From Methanofollis fontis (lineage in GTDB: Archaea; Halobacteriota; Methanomicrobia; Methanomicrobiales; Methanofollaceae): 64,000 nucleotides of DNA. A model generated the notes under the pieces. The model saw nothing but the letters and a program-made list of their open reading frames with translations, did not search any database and had not been told where the DNA came from. The DNA lies in contig NZ_PGCL01000001.1 in assembly GCF_004297185.1 (NCBI RefSeq), positions 62,001-126,000 on the forward strand, given 5' to 3'. Both the position numbers and the translations under genes were made by a program. Positions 8,093 to 17,345 of the stretch are shown piece by piece; the first letter of the stretch is position 1; every line of letters begins with the position of its first letter.

Positions 8093-9660
8093 CGCTGCTC
8101 TGCCTGCTGCTCGCCGCCGCCTGCAGCATGCCGGCGGCAGCGCTGAGCATGGATGTCTCGGGAAACACTGCCGGTTCCCCGGTGGTGGTCACCTGCGACG
8201 GGGAGGCATTCATCATCTTTCAGGAGAATGGCGGCACCCCGGTGTTCGCACAGGGCACAACCGTCAGGTACGTCCCGCAGACCACCGGCACCCTCTCGAT
8301 TGTGGCGAGTGCCGGGAACGAATCGGCAACCGGGAGCGTCACTATCTCATCGAGCGGCAGCGGCGGCGGTAGCAGCGGCGACGGAGACGACGATGACGAC
8401 GACACCTACCAGTCTGTGACCCTCACGGCAGGCAACTTCAGCCTCACCTCCGCCAACAGCGGCACCACCTACACGGTGAACCGCCGCACCGCACTGGGCG
8501 CACTCGACGCATCCGGAGCGGCATATGCAATCGATGACACCTGGTATGACCAGTACGGCACCCTCTACGTCACTGCCGTCAATGGACGGACAAATGATGG
8601 AGCCAGGGGCTGGATGTTCCAGGTCAACGGCGTCTCCCCATCAGTCGGCGCCAATGTAAAGGGAGTGCAGGACGGCGACCGGGTTGTCTTCTACTGGAGT
8701 GAGAGCATGTCCTCCACCCCTGAGACCTCCGAAGAGGTGATCAGGCTGCAGGTCGTCTATGGCAGCAGTTCGGACGAGAATGATGAAACAAGCACGACCA
8801 ACGATGAAAATACCTTTGGTCAGGCCAATGAACCCGAAATTCCGGTCGGTCTGCCTGCAGGCACCACCATCTCGATCGTGGGCGGAAAGACCAGAATCGC
8901 GGTGGACCTGAGCGCCGACCACGACGGGGAGCAGGTCATCGTCAGGGGCGACCGCATCATCATCTACCGTCCGGGCATGTCCATGACCGTCATGACCGAG
9001 GACATCACCGAACGTGACGGCATCGCCTCCGGGTTCATCAGGAGCGTAGAGGTTGACCTGGACCCGGCAGGCGGCGAAATCCCGGGGGTAGGTCCTGTAC
9101 GGACGACCGCCTCCCTGATACTCGCAGGCATGCCTGCCGATGCCCGGTTGACCGTCACCTATACAGACGACCTCACCCCCGGCGAACGCTCCGCCCTTGA
9201 CCTGGCGGCAAGAGAAGAGAAAATGGGCATTGAGGCATTCGCGTATGCCGCCGATATCGAAACAAACGGATTTGAGGCGGAAGAGATCCAGGGCGCCACG
9301 ATCAGGCTGTATGTGAGTCCAGAATGGGTGAACGCACATGGCGGTGCCACTGCGATCCGCATCGCCGACATCACAGCGGACGGGACGGTCACCATCCTCC
9401 AGACCTCCCTTGTCGGTGTGGACGACGACGGCGACCTGATCTTCGAGGCGGATTCCCCGGACGGACTCTCCAGATTCGCCCTCGTCGCCCTCGGAGAGGG
9501 GGGGACAGTGGCGACAACGACCACCGCAGGCATGACCACCGCACCGGCGTCCGCACCTGAAACGACACCCCCGGCGCAGGCACCGATCGGCGAGGCGACG
9601 GTGATCGCCGCTGCCCTTATCGGAGCAGGCGCCCACCTGATCAGGAGACAGGAGGGATGA
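8077..9660 (+). CDS. Exported, membrane-anchored DUF4430 protein
   Basis: The 527-residue product starts with a signal peptide (MRRILTLLCLLLAAACSMPAAA). A short Ig-like segment (25-90) leads into a Ser/Gly/Asp-rich linker, then one DUF4430 domain (about 108-210) with NRRTALGALDASG, GWMFQVNGVSP and VQDGDRVVFYW. Residues about 245-475 form a beta-rich domain resembling the PGF-pre-PGF region of archaeal surface proteins (RLYVSPEWV, FEADSPDGLSRFALVAL). A Thr/Pro-rich stalk and a terminal hydrophobic helix ending in RR anchor it. The start overlaps the previous gene by 16 bases, and its stop overlaps the next start (ATGA). It is probably a surface ligand-binding partner of the toroid-BtuF protein. 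Confidence 0.83.
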   Translation: MRRILTLLCLLLAAACSMPAAALSMDVSGNTAGSPVVVTCDGEAFIIFQENGGTPVFAQGTTVRYVPQTTGTLSIVASAGNESATGSVTISSSGSGGGSSGDGDDDDDDTYQSVTLTAGNFSLTSANSGTTYTVNRRTALGALDASGAAYAIDDTWYDQYGTLYVTAVNGRTNDGARGWMFQVNGVSPSVGANVKGVQDGDRVVFYWSESMSSTPETSEEVIRLQVVYGSSSDENDETSTTNDENTFGQANEPEIPVGLPAGTTISIVGGKTRIAVDLSADHDGEQVIVRGDRIIIYRPGMSMTVMTEDITERDGIASGFIRSVEVDLDPAGGEIPGVGPVRTTASLILAGMPADARLTVTYTDDLTPGERSALDLAAREEKMGIEAFAYAADIETNGFEAEEIQGATIRLYVSPEWVNAHGGATAIRIADITADGTVTILQTSLVGVDDDGDLIFEADSPDGLSRFALVALGEGGTVATTTTAGMTTAPASAPETTPPAQAPIGEATVIAAALIGAGAHLIRRQEG

Positions 9661-11636
9661 CTCTGAAACCAACAATACAACCAATACTCATTTTTCTGCT
9701 CTGCATCGCCTGTGTGACGGTTGCAACAGCCTATCCCTATGACAGGGGCGATCCGGCCATCAAGAGCGGGCTTGACTACATCAGGTCCTGCCAGCACGAC
9801 GACGGCGGATTTGCCGAGGCCGGGAGGGGCACGAACCCGGGCACCTCATGGTTTGCGGTGATGGCGATCGTCGCCGCCGGCGAGGACCCGCATGACTGGG
9901 CGGTGAACGGCACTTCAGCGATCGATTACTGGAAATATTCAGATGACACCGTCAACCCGGACGGCACGGCCGAACTCGGTAAGATGGTCACCGTGATCTC
10001 GGCGGCAGGAGAGAACCCGCATGACTTCGGCGGCTACGACTATCTCACCACACTCAGGGGGCGGATGAACCCCAACGGCCAGTTCGGGGACTTCATCTAC
10101 ACGACCTACTGGGGGATCCTCGGACTCGTCTCTGCCGGCGAGGACGTCGCCCTATCTGTCAGCTGGCTGAAGGACCAGCAGAACGACGACGGCGGCTACG
10201 GCTGGATGCCGGGTGCCGAGAGCGACTCTGACGATACCGCCGCCGTGGTCATGGCCCTCGTTGCCGCAGGCGTGCCGAAGACCGATCCATCGGTCACAGG
10301 GGCCCTCGACTACCTCAGGGCACACCAGATGGAGGACGGCGGCTTCAACTACGGCGGGTCGTCATCCTCGAATGCCGCCTCGGCGGGATGGGTGATCCAG
10401 GCGATCGTCGCCGCCGGCGAAGATCCCTCCGGATGGTCAAAGAACGGCTACGACGTGGTCTCGGCACTTGCAGACCTGCAGCAGCCCGACGGATCGTTCC
10501 GGTGGACGACCTACACCACCGACAACCCCTGCGGCATGACGGCGCGAGCAATCCCCGCCCTGCTCGGCAGACCCTACCCGGTCCTCCCCGGACAGACCCC
10601 ATCCGACCTGTCGGCACCAGAGACATCGGTTCCGGCGGCATCAGAGACCACACAGACAGCAACAACCGTGACAACCACCCAAATACCAGCCGAATGGCAG
10701 GCCGTTACCATCACCGATGACTTCGGCGATCAGGTCACCATCGAGCAGATGCCGATGCGTATCGTCTCCCTTGCTCCGGCCAACACCGAGATCCTGTATG
10801 CTCTGGATCTCGGCGAGCAGATCGTCGGCGTGACCGACTACTGCAACTATCCGGCTGAGGCGAAAGAGAAGCCAAAGGTCGGCGGGTATTCAACCGTGAA
10901 CATCGAGCGCGTGGTGGCGGCGAAACCCGATCTCGTCGTCGCCGCCTTCGGTAACACCGAAGAGGTCGTCGACCACCTCAGAAACCTCGGCCTGACCGTG
11001 ATATCGCTGAACCCGGATTCAGTGGAGGGGACGCTCCATGACATCAGGCTCGTCGGTGAGGCGACCGGCAGGACGGCGGAGGCGGAGCACCTGGCAGCGT
11101 CGATGGAGGAGCGGATCGGTGCGGTGACCAAAAAAACCCGGACCGTGAGCGATCCGCCGACGGTCGTCCACGCCGTCTGGTACGACCCCATCTGGGTGAG
11201 CGGGAACGCCACCTTCCAGGACGAACTGATCCATCTCGCCGGCGGCACCAACGCCTTCCCGGACGTTGACGGCTGGCAGATCGTCACCATGGAGCGCTTC
11301 ATCACCACCGACCCGGACGTGATCATCGTCAACTCCGGGACCGGAATGGGCGAGGGGGGCACCGACCTCATCTACCACTACTTCATGGAGGAACCGCGCT
11401 TCAAGAACCTGAAGGCGATAAAAAACGATCGGGTCTATGTCATCGAGTCTGACCTGATCGACCGGGGCGGGCCGCGCCTGGTCGACGCCCTGGAAGAGGT
11501 GGCGGCCGACATCCATCCCGACCTCTTCGGGGCGAAGGCGGCACCGACGACAGGCACACCGCAGACTCCCGGTTTCGGAATAGGAGCGGCCTTCACCGCT
11601 CTTGCAGGCGCCGTCATCCTGTTGAGGAGAACCTGA
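9657..11636 (+). CDS. btuF: Alpha/alpha-toroid domain fused to BtuF-type cobalamin-binding protein, PGF-CTERM-like tail
   Basis: The 659-residue protein has a signal peptide (1-26). Residues about 30-305 are prenyltransferase/squalene-cyclase-like toroid repeats (HDDGGFAEAG, NDDGGYGW, MEDGGFNYGG, QPDGSFRW), the fold also used by the N-terminal half of transcobalamin and intrinsic factor. After a Thr/Ser/Pro linker (310-345), residues 350-625 are a BtuF/TroA-type binding protein (VTITDDFGDQVTIEQMPMRI, SLAPANTEILYALDLG). The C-terminus, TPGFGIGAAF plus a hydrophobic helix and RR, matches a PGF-CTERM archaeosortase signal. It is coupled to both neighbours by overlaps. I infer capture of a cobamide and delivery to BtuCD; an iron-chelate ligand is the alternative. 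Confidence 0.88.
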   Translation: MTLKPTIQPILIFLLCIACVTVATAYPYDRGDPAIKSGLDYIRSCQHDDGGFAEAGRGTNPGTSWFAVMAIVAAGEDPHDWAVNGTSAIDYWKYSDDTVNPDGTAELGKMVTVISAAGENPHDFGGYDYLTTLRGRMNPNGQFGDFIYTTYWGILGLVSAGEDVALSVSWLKDQQNDDGGYGWMPGAESDSDDTAAVVMALVAAGVPKTDPSVTGALDYLRAHQMEDGGFNYGGSSSSNAASAGWVIQAIVAAGEDPSGWSKNGYDVVSALADLQQPDGSFRWTTYTTDNPCGMTARAIPALLGRPYPVLPGQTPSDLSAPETSVPAASETTQTATTVTTTQIPAEWQAVTITDDFGDQVTIEQMPMRIVSLAPANTEILYALDLGEQIVGVTDYCNYPAEAKEKPKVGGYSTVNIERVVAAKPDLVVAAFGNTEEVVDHLRNLGLTVISLNPDSVEGTLHDIRLVGEATGRTAEAEHLAASMEERIGAVTKKTRTVSDPPTVVHAVWYDPIWVSGNATFQDELIHLAGGTNAFPDVDGWQIVTMERFITTDPDVIIVNSGTGMGEGGTDLIYHYFMEEPRFKNLKAIKNDRVYVIESDLIDRGGPRLVDALEEVAADIHPDLFGAKAAPTTGTPQTPGFGIGAAFTALAGAVILLRRT

Positions 11637-12706
11637 TGAGGCGAACAGCGGGGATCGTCCTCCTTCTCCTCTCCGTCATGGCGGCAGGCGCCGGTGCAGC
11701 GCCATGGACCACAGCGTGGCAGAAAGGAACGGCGGAGGCGGCAATCGACGTCGCCCTCTCCGGGGACGGCAGAACCGTTGCCGTCCTCAACGGACCAGCC
11801 CTGACGCTCTATGATGCCACCGGCAGTCTGCTCTGGGAGGCACCGGCATCCCATGCCGGATCGGTGGATATCAGCACGGACGGGTCCCTCATCGTAGCAG
11901 GGGGAGAGAACCTGCGGGCATATCACCGGGACGGAGAGATTGCGTTCAGGCACGACACCGGTTTTTTCGCCCTGGGAAGCGGCATCTCACCGGACGGTTC
12001 AACAATCGCCGCCGGTTTTGACAACTCCAGCCTGATGATATTCCGTCAGGACAGCAACGGATCCTTTGAAGCCGCCCATATCCTCACCACGCCTGCCGAC
12101 GTGACCACACTCGACCTGGCAATGAATGGTTCCCACATCGTCACCGGTGACAGGGAAGGGTTCATCCGGTATTATACCGGTGAAGGCCGTCTTCTGTGGT
12201 CCTATAAAACCGGGAGCGACCTGCTCAGCCTTGTCATCACCGACGACGGGAGCAGGATCATCGCAGGCATGGACCATGGTGTGGTCGGTCTGCTCACCGC
12301 CAACGGCAGGGAGGCATGGAAACAGACGGCAGGCGACCGGATGCCCGCCGTGGCAATCGCCGGAGACGGAACGGTCGCCGCAATCGGTGCAGACGGGATC
12401 ACCGTGCACTCGATCTCGGAAGACACGGAGGAGTCCGTCGGAACAACGGGTGTCACCGCCCTCTCCCTCTCCGCCGATGGATCGGGCATGGCAGCCGCAT
12501 TCGAGAACAGGAGCGTTGCTCTCGTCACCATCGGAGAGGAGAGCACACCTGCCGTCACCACACCGCAGGGGAGGACAGAGACCACTCCGTCAACCCCTCC
12601 CAGGACAGAGACAGACGCCATACCGCCGACAGATGCCGCACCCTCACCCGCACTCATCGTTGCCGCACTCGGCGGCGCGGTGCTGCTGGCCCTCAAACGG
12701 CGATAA
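11636..12706 (+). CDS. Exported, membrane-anchored WD40/PQQ-like beta-propeller protein
   Basis: The 356-residue product has a signal peptide ending GAGAA, a single propeller-like domain (about 25-295) with repeats such as LSGDGRTVAVLNG, ISTDGSLIVAGG and ITDDGSRIIAGMD, a Thr/Pro-rich stalk and a C-terminal helix (ALIVAALGGAVLLALKRR) that anchors it. The start codon overlaps the previous stop (TGATG), so it is the fourth gene of the surface operon. A scaffold role for the other exported proteins is plausible; no enzymatic motif is visible. It ends two bases before the convergent DUF362 gene. Confidence 0.78.
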   Translation: MRRTAGIVLLLLSVMAAGAGAAPWTTAWQKGTAEAAIDVALSGDGRTVAVLNGPALTLYDATGSLLWEAPASHAGSVDISTDGSLIVAGGENLRAYHRDGEIAFRHDTGFFALGSGISPDGSTIAAGFDNSSLMIFRQDSNGSFEAAHILTTPADVTTLDLAMNGSHIVTGDREGFIRYYTGEGRLLWSYKTGSDLLSLVITDDGSRIIAGMDHGVVGLLTANGREAWKQTAGDRMPAVAIAGDGTVAAIGADGITVHSISEDTEESVGTTGVTALSLSADGSGMAAAFENRSVALVTIGEESTPAVTTPQGRTETTPSTPPRTETDAIPPTDAAPSPALIVAALGGAVLLALKRR

Positions 12707-12708
12707 TA

Positions 12709-13794
12709 TCACCTGAACAGGCGTGCCAACAGCGGGAGCCCGACCACCACTGCATCTGCCGGGCAGCGCTCCTGACACCTGAGGCACCGGATGCACTCCG
12801 CCACCCGGATGCGGGGAAGGGCTGAAGCCTTCATACGGATTGCACCGGTCGGGCAGAGATCTGCACACACCCCGCATCCGGTGCACCGCTCCGCATCAAT
12901 CAGCGGACGGGCGGCGAGCGTCCGGTCGGCAAGGCGGACTGCAAGAGAGGGGCCCTTTTCCCTCCCTGCCGGGTGCACCACACCATCACCCGGAGAAAAT
13001 CCGGGTGGAGGCGTCCCGAACACCCGTATCTCCGAGAGACTCCCCGGACCCTCTCCCCGCCCGTAGGCGCGGCCGATGGTGGGGACGGAGAGGGGATCCA
13101 ATCCAACCGCCGCCGCGGCGGTATAGTCCAGCACGGTGGAACTCGTTGAGGCCATGATGAAACCGGGACCGTCTGGACCCCGGATCCCGGCGATGCCCTC
13201 CATGATCGACAGGGACGGGGGGACGGTCGCATGGACGTCCAGAAGGAGGTCGGCATACAGGGCAGGATCGCTGCAGACATGACGGCGATAGGCGATCCGC
13301 GCCGCACGCGGCATGTAATGGCAGAGGAAGGAGACCGCACCTGAATACCCGTTGAGACAGGTGGACTTCAGTGTCGGGAGGCAGATCACCGCATCTGCGT
13401 CGAGCACTTCTCGTGCCACCATCAACCGCCGGAAGGTGAGGGCGCCCGGCGCCGGGATCATCTCCGTGTCATCGTCCAGACAGACAGATTCACACCCGCA
13501 CTCATCGATCACATCCTGAATTCCGGTTTTTGCGAGCAGGCGCCGAAGGGTTCCAGCGCCGCCGTCCGGCGAATATCCAATCACCGGCGCACCCCCGGCA
13601 CCCTCCACCGCCTCCACAACCGCCCGCACCACCCGGGAATGGGTGCCGGTGAGATCAGGGATGACGATTGTCCGCATTCCAGGTTTCACCACTGCCCCGA
13701 TACCGCCAATCGGATGTAAAGACGCCCCAATAGAAAGAGAGACGTCATCCACCCCATATGATGGGCATCCTACGATTGAGACAGCGTTATGCAT
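12709..13794 (-). CDS. DUF362 protein with two C-terminal 4Fe-4S clusters
   Basis: The 361-residue protein has a DUF362 domain (about 1-290; AVSIVGCPSYGVDD, IVIPDLTGTHSRVVRAVVEA, LPTLKSTCLNGYSGAVSFL) followed by a ferredoxin domain with CTGCGVCADLCP and CIRCLRCQERCP, sufficient for two [4Fe-4S] clusters. DUF362 proteins are redox proteins of unsettled function common in methanogens. I chose the ATG at 13794 because a minus-strand TATA-like element (TTTTATATTTTTATGG, about 13816-13831) would place the transcript start near 13800, inside the extension that an ATG at 13815 would require. Confidence 0.82.
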   Translation of the reverse strand: MHNAVSIVGCPSYGVDDVSLSIGASLHPIGGIGAVVKPGMRTIVIPDLTGTHSRVVRAVVEAVEGAGGAPVIGYSPDGGAGTLRRLLAKTGIQDVIDECGCESVCLDDDTEMIPAPGALTFRRLMVAREVLDADAVICLPTLKSTCLNGYSGAVSFLCHYMPRAARIAYRRHVCSDPALYADLLLDVHATVPPSLSIMEGIAGIRGPDGPGFIMASTSSTVLDYTAAAAVGLDPLSVPTIGRAYGRGEGPGSLSEIRVFGTPPPGFSPGDGVVHPAGREKGPSLAVRLADRTLAARPLIDAERCTGCGVCADLCPTGAIRMKASALPRIRVAECIRCLRCQERCPADAVVVGLPLLARLFR

Positions 13795-13896
13795 ATACTG
13801 CACGCAATACACCATAAAAATATAAAACGATGATCATATATTCGGAGTGATCACTATCTTGATATTTTTCCACGATGATTCCAACGTGGTGCATTC
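13795..13896. promoter_or_regulatory. Divergent promoter region, DUF362 gene / lemA
   Basis: The 102-base gap contains ATAAAAATATAAAACG (13814-13829) and ATCATATATTC (13832-13842). These can serve as TATA elements for the leftward DUF362 gene and possibly for the rightward lemA gene, whose ATG lies about 60 bases further on. No other structure was seen. Confidence 0.45.
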
Positions 13897-14460
13897 ATGG
13901 ATATCCTGACACTCGTGTTGATTGCCGTCATCGTTATCGTGGTGCTGGCGCTGATCGGCTGGATCGTTTCCATATATAACCGCTTCATGAGCCTGAAAAA
14001 TTCTGCCGAGGCCACCATCGGGCAGATCCGGGTCGCAATGAAGAAACGTCTCGACCAGATCGAGCAGCTCCTGGGTGCGGTGCGGAGCTATGCCGCCTTT
14101 GAGAAGGAGACCCTGACACAGGTCACCGAGATGCGTGCGAACGTCGCAAAAGCAGGCCCGGGCGACCTGAACGAGGTCGAACGGCAGTCCCGCTCCATCT
14201 TCGGCAGGTTGCTGGCGGTGGCCGAGGCCTACCCCGACCTCAAGACGCAGGCCACGGTCTCGGACCTGATGTCTTCGATCAAGAGTATCGAGGACGAGAT
14301 CGCCCGCCAGCGCTACACCTACAACAACATCGCCCAGCAGCTGAACACCATGACCGAGACCATCCCCTCAAACATCGTCGCATCCCTGATCCACATGCAG
14401 AAACTCGACTATCTGGAGTTTGAGGAAGAGATCCAGCGGGCGCCGAAGATCGAGTTCTGA
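13897..14460 (+). CDS. lemA: LemA family membrane protein
   Basis: The 187-residue product has one N-terminal membrane helix (LTLVLIAVIVIVVLALIGWI) and the coiled LemA domain with YNRFMSLKNSAEATIGQIRVAMKKRLDQIEQL and NDVERQSR-type sequence (LNEVERQSRSIFGRLLAVAEAYPDLK). It ends RAPKIEF, with the PKIEF-like ending often seen in this family. LemA proteins are anchored helical bundles of unclear function. The gene is 11 bases upstream of a DUF2207 gene, a common LemA partner, so the two probably form a two-gene operon. Confidence 0.9.
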   Translation: MDILTLVLIAVIVIVVLALIGWIVSIYNRFMSLKNSAEATIGQIRVAMKKRLDQIEQLLGAVRSYAAFEKETLTQVTEMRANVAKAGPGDLNEVERQSRSIFGRLLAVAEAYPDLKTQATVSDLMSSIKSIEDEIARQRYTYNNIAQQLNTMTETIPSNIVASLIHMQKLDYLEFEEEIQRAPKIEF

Positions 14461-14471
14461 GGTGTGATGCA

Positions 14472-16289
14472 GTGAGTGAAAACCGGCAGATCGCTACGGT
14501 CATAGCCGTCACCCTGTTTTTCGGGCTGATCGCCATTCTGGCGACCTTCGCCCTCCCCACCCTCTTCGAGGGCGACCTTGTCGTCGATACGTATGAGGCG
14601 GTCTGGTACGAGAACGGCACCCTGCTCGAACACTATGTCTATGAGGTGAAGACACCGGGCGAATACCGGATGCTCTTCCGCTACTTCGACGACCCCCTCA
14701 CCTTCACGTCGGTCTCCTATCCACATATCCGTTACCTGGATATGACGGCGCCGCCGGGAATGATCGGGTATGCAAAGGACAGCACAGGAGGTATTTCGGT
14801 CTCAGGCGACGCAACAGAGGCAGAACGATCGTTTATCATGGACCGGGCGTTTGCCAGCGAGGTGGGCATCTACAACCCCGCCTATTTCGATGCCGGCACC
14901 TATTCCGTCGATTACCGCTTCGAGGTCGCACCACCGGTAGAGTACGACGAAACCGCCACCCACATCAACCTCAAACTCGTCAGGGAGCATATCCCCTACC
15001 GCTCCCTCTCGATCACCCTCCCTGACTGGGGGGCGATCGAAGAGGTCTATGCCTATCCGCCTGACCTCTCGGTCGAACGGGAGGGAGGGACCGTTCGCCT
15101 GAGCGGGGCGGCGGCGGCTGACGATACGGTTGCCGTCGAACTCCTCCTCCCGGCCGGCGCATGGGAGAGCATCCCCGGTTTCCCGTCTCCGGTTGAGGAC
15201 GTGCGCGGCCGGACCGCGGCCGGGGCCTTCTGGTATACCCTGCCCTATACGGCGGCATCCCTCCTCCATGCCCTCGCCGCCCTCCTCGCCCTCGCCATGC
15301 CATTTGTGCTCTTTGCCGTCTACCGGCGATGGGGCGTTGAAAAAGGGTTTACCGTGCCCGAATACCTCAGCACCACCCCGGATCCCTCGAAGAAGCCCTG
15401 GCAGGTGAACCTCCTCTTCAACGGCGATGTGATCGATTTCGATGAGAACGGCTTCTATGCAACGGTGCTCGACCTCCACCGGCAGGGCGCCCTCACCGTC
15501 ACCGAAAAGGCGGATGGTAAGGGGGTGCTGATCGCCGTGAACCGGCAGAGCGCCGCCGATCCCTATGAGCAGCGGGTGCTCAACACCCTGGGCGGGATGG
15601 CGGAGGGCGGGACGTTCGACACCTCGACGCTGGAGCGTCTTGCCGCAGAGGGGCGGCATGGCGGGGCAGCGGAGAGGCGGGCGCTCAGCATCCAGGGGAG
15701 CATGAAGGCCCTCTTCACCCAGGCGGATCTCCGGCTTTCAGCCGAGTACGCCACCGACGGGCGGACGACCATCGCACTCCTCCTCTTCCCGGGTGCGATC
15801 CTCCTCGGGCTCTCCATACTGGTGGCGGTCATCGCCCCGGCGACCGCTTCCATCGCCTTCCCGGCGATCGTGCTCTCTCTGGCCTCCGTGGCCGAGGTGA
15901 TCATCGCACTCCTCTTCCCCTCCACCCTCTTCGGGCACTGGCGGGGCGACCACTACCGTGAAAAACTGGAGTGGGACGCCTTCGGGCATTTCCTCTCCGA
16001 CATGGCGATGATCAGTAAATACACCCCGTCGGATCTCTCGATGTGGGGTGAATGGCTTGTCTATGGCACGGCGCTCGGCGTCGGCGAACAGGTGGAGGCG
16101 GCGATGAAATCCCTCAACGTCCCGATGGCCGCGGTCGGGATGCCGATGTACTCCCGCATGCACCTCGCCTTCGTACCGATCATCGCCTTCTCCCCACCCT
16201 CGTCGGGCGGAGGGAGCGGTGGATTCGGCGGCGGAGGAGGATTCGGTGGAGGCGGCGGGTTTGGCGGCGGCGGTGTGGGCGGCCGCTGA
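14472..16289 (+). CDS. DUF2207 (YpeP-like) membrane protein with Gly-rich C-terminus
   Basis: The 605-residue product has an N-terminal helix, a large extracytoplasmic beta-rich DUF2207 domain (about 35-250; VDTYEAVWYENGTLLEHY, YSVDYRFEV), a helix pair near 255-285, a cytoplasmic region (YLSTTPDPSKKPWQVNLLFNG; HRQGALTVTEK), two more helices near 435-485, and a tail of GGGGGFGGGG repeats. Such Gly-rich tails are typical of DUF2207 proteins. The GTG at 14472 is used; the ATG five bases upstream is closed by an immediate stop. It partners LemA; its function is unknown. Confidence 0.85.
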   Translation: MSENRQIATVIAVTLFFGLIAILATFALPTLFEGDLVVDTYEAVWYENGTLLEHYVYEVKTPGEYRMLFRYFDDPLTFTSVSYPHIRYLDMTAPPGMIGYAKDSTGGISVSGDATEAERSFIMDRAFASEVGIYNPAYFDAGTYSVDYRFEVAPPVEYDETATHINLKLVREHIPYRSLSITLPDWGAIEEVYAYPPDLSVEREGGTVRLSGAAAADDTVAVELLLPAGAWESIPGFPSPVEDVRGRTAAGAFWYTLPYTAASLLHALAALLALAMPFVLFAVYRRWGVEKGFTVPEYLSTTPDPSKKPWQVNLLFNGDVIDFDENGFYATVLDLHRQGALTVTEKADGKGVLIAVNRQSAADPYEQRVLNTLGGMAEGGTFDTSTLERLAAEGRHGGAAERRALSIQGSMKALFTQADLRLSAEYATDGRTTIALLLFPGAILLGLSILVAVIAPATASIAFPAIVLSLASVAEVIIALLFPSTLFGHWRGDHYREKLEWDAFGHFLSDMAMISKYTPSDLSMWGEWLVYGTALGVGEQVEAAMKSLNVPMAAVGMPMYSRMHLAFVPIIAFSPPSSGGGSGGFGGGGGFGGGGGFGGGGVGGR

Positions 16290-16388
16290 CCCGGTCAGGA
16301 CAACCTCATTTTTATATTGTAATCCCAGTGGCCAGATCCCCCTCCCCCCTCACATAGTATTATGAAACCGGAGGGAAGAGGGGGGCCC

Positions 16389-17345
16389 ATGGAACGGACA
16401 TGCGTCATCTATGAGAGCACCTACGGTTCGACGGAGGAGGTCGCCGGGGCGATTGCGATGGTCCTCGGCCCCGCACGCACCGTCCGGACAACGGAATTCA
16501 CGGCGGCGATGCGGGAATTCGACCGCTTTGTGATCGGCACCCCGATCTACAACGGCGATCTCTCCCCCCTCATCCGGGAGTTTGTCAGGGCCAATGCCGG
16601 TTGGCTGACGCACAAACCGGTCGCCTTCTTCTGCACCGCCTTAAACCCGGCACGTGGGCGGGACTACCTGAAGGAGGTTCGGGAACTGGTCGACCCGGAG
16701 GCGCCTCTCGTGGCATTCGGCGGACGCCTCCGGGTGGACCGCCTCAGCCGCGACGACCGCACCGCCCTCTCCCTGTATGCCAGAAAGACCGGATGGGACC
16801 TCTCCGACCGCGACCTCATCGACATGAATGCGGTCACCGCCTTTGCCCTGGCCCTCAGGGAGCGGGGCGAAAGGGAGGGGCAGATGGGAGAGGGGGAGAT
16901 CAGGGAACGGGTCCGGACCTATCTGGCGACGCACCGCACCTGCGTGATCTGCACCGCCCATAACAACCGGGTGCGGGCGACGCCGGTCGATTACCTCTTC
17001 GCCGATGACGAGAGCACCATTTTCAGCGAAGGGGGCGAGAAGTTCGTCCACCTCCTCTGCAACCCGGTTGTGGGCCTGGCCGTCTATGACGACCACACCG
17101 GCAGGGAGGATGTCAGCGGTCTGCAGGTCACCGGAACGGCCCGGATCCTCAGGCCCGGCGAACCGGGACACGAGGAGGCACTCAGGGTGCGGGGGATCAC
17201 AGCAGGAGATCTCGATATCGACCTGAACGTGATCCGGGTCCACCCCGAACGGGCCGAACTCCTGAACGCCGCCTTCAAAAAGGAGGGGTATGGGTTCAGG
17301 CAGGTCTGCCGGTTTGCACCGGATCAGCCTTCGCCGCACGGATGA
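16389..17345 (+). CDS. Flavodoxin domain fused to a pyridoxamine-phosphate-oxidase-like flavin-binding domain
   Basis: Residues 1-165 are a flavodoxin of the protoporphyrinogen-oxidase (HemG) type: VIYESTYGSTEEVAGAIA phosphate loop, RFVIGTPIYNGDLSPLIREF and AFFCTALNPARGRDYLKE. Residues about 180-318 are a split-barrel flavin-binding domain (TCVICTAHNNRVRATPVDYL, VGLAVYDDHTGREDVSGLQV). Both parts bind FMN in their families, so an electron relay within one chain is plausible. The ATG at 16389 follows a purine-rich ribosome site; an ATG at 16362 is less likely. A TATA-like TTTTTATATTG lies at about 16309. The last 50 bases overlap trpF tail to tail. Confidence 0.82.
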   Translation: MERTCVIYESTYGSTEEVAGAIAMVLGPARTVRTTEFTAAMREFDRFVIGTPIYNGDLSPLIREFVRANAGWLTHKPVAFFCTALNPARGRDYLKEVRELVDPEAPLVAFGGRLRVDRLSRDDRTALSLYARKTGWDLSDRDLIDMNAVTAFALALRERGEREGQMGEGEIRERVRTYLATHRTCVICTAHNNRVRATPVDYLFADDESTIFSEGGEKFVHLLCNPVVGLAVYDDHTGREDVSGLQVTGTARILRPGEPGHEEALRVRGITAGDLDIDLNVIRVHPERAELLNAAFKKEGYGFRQVCRFAPDQPSPHG

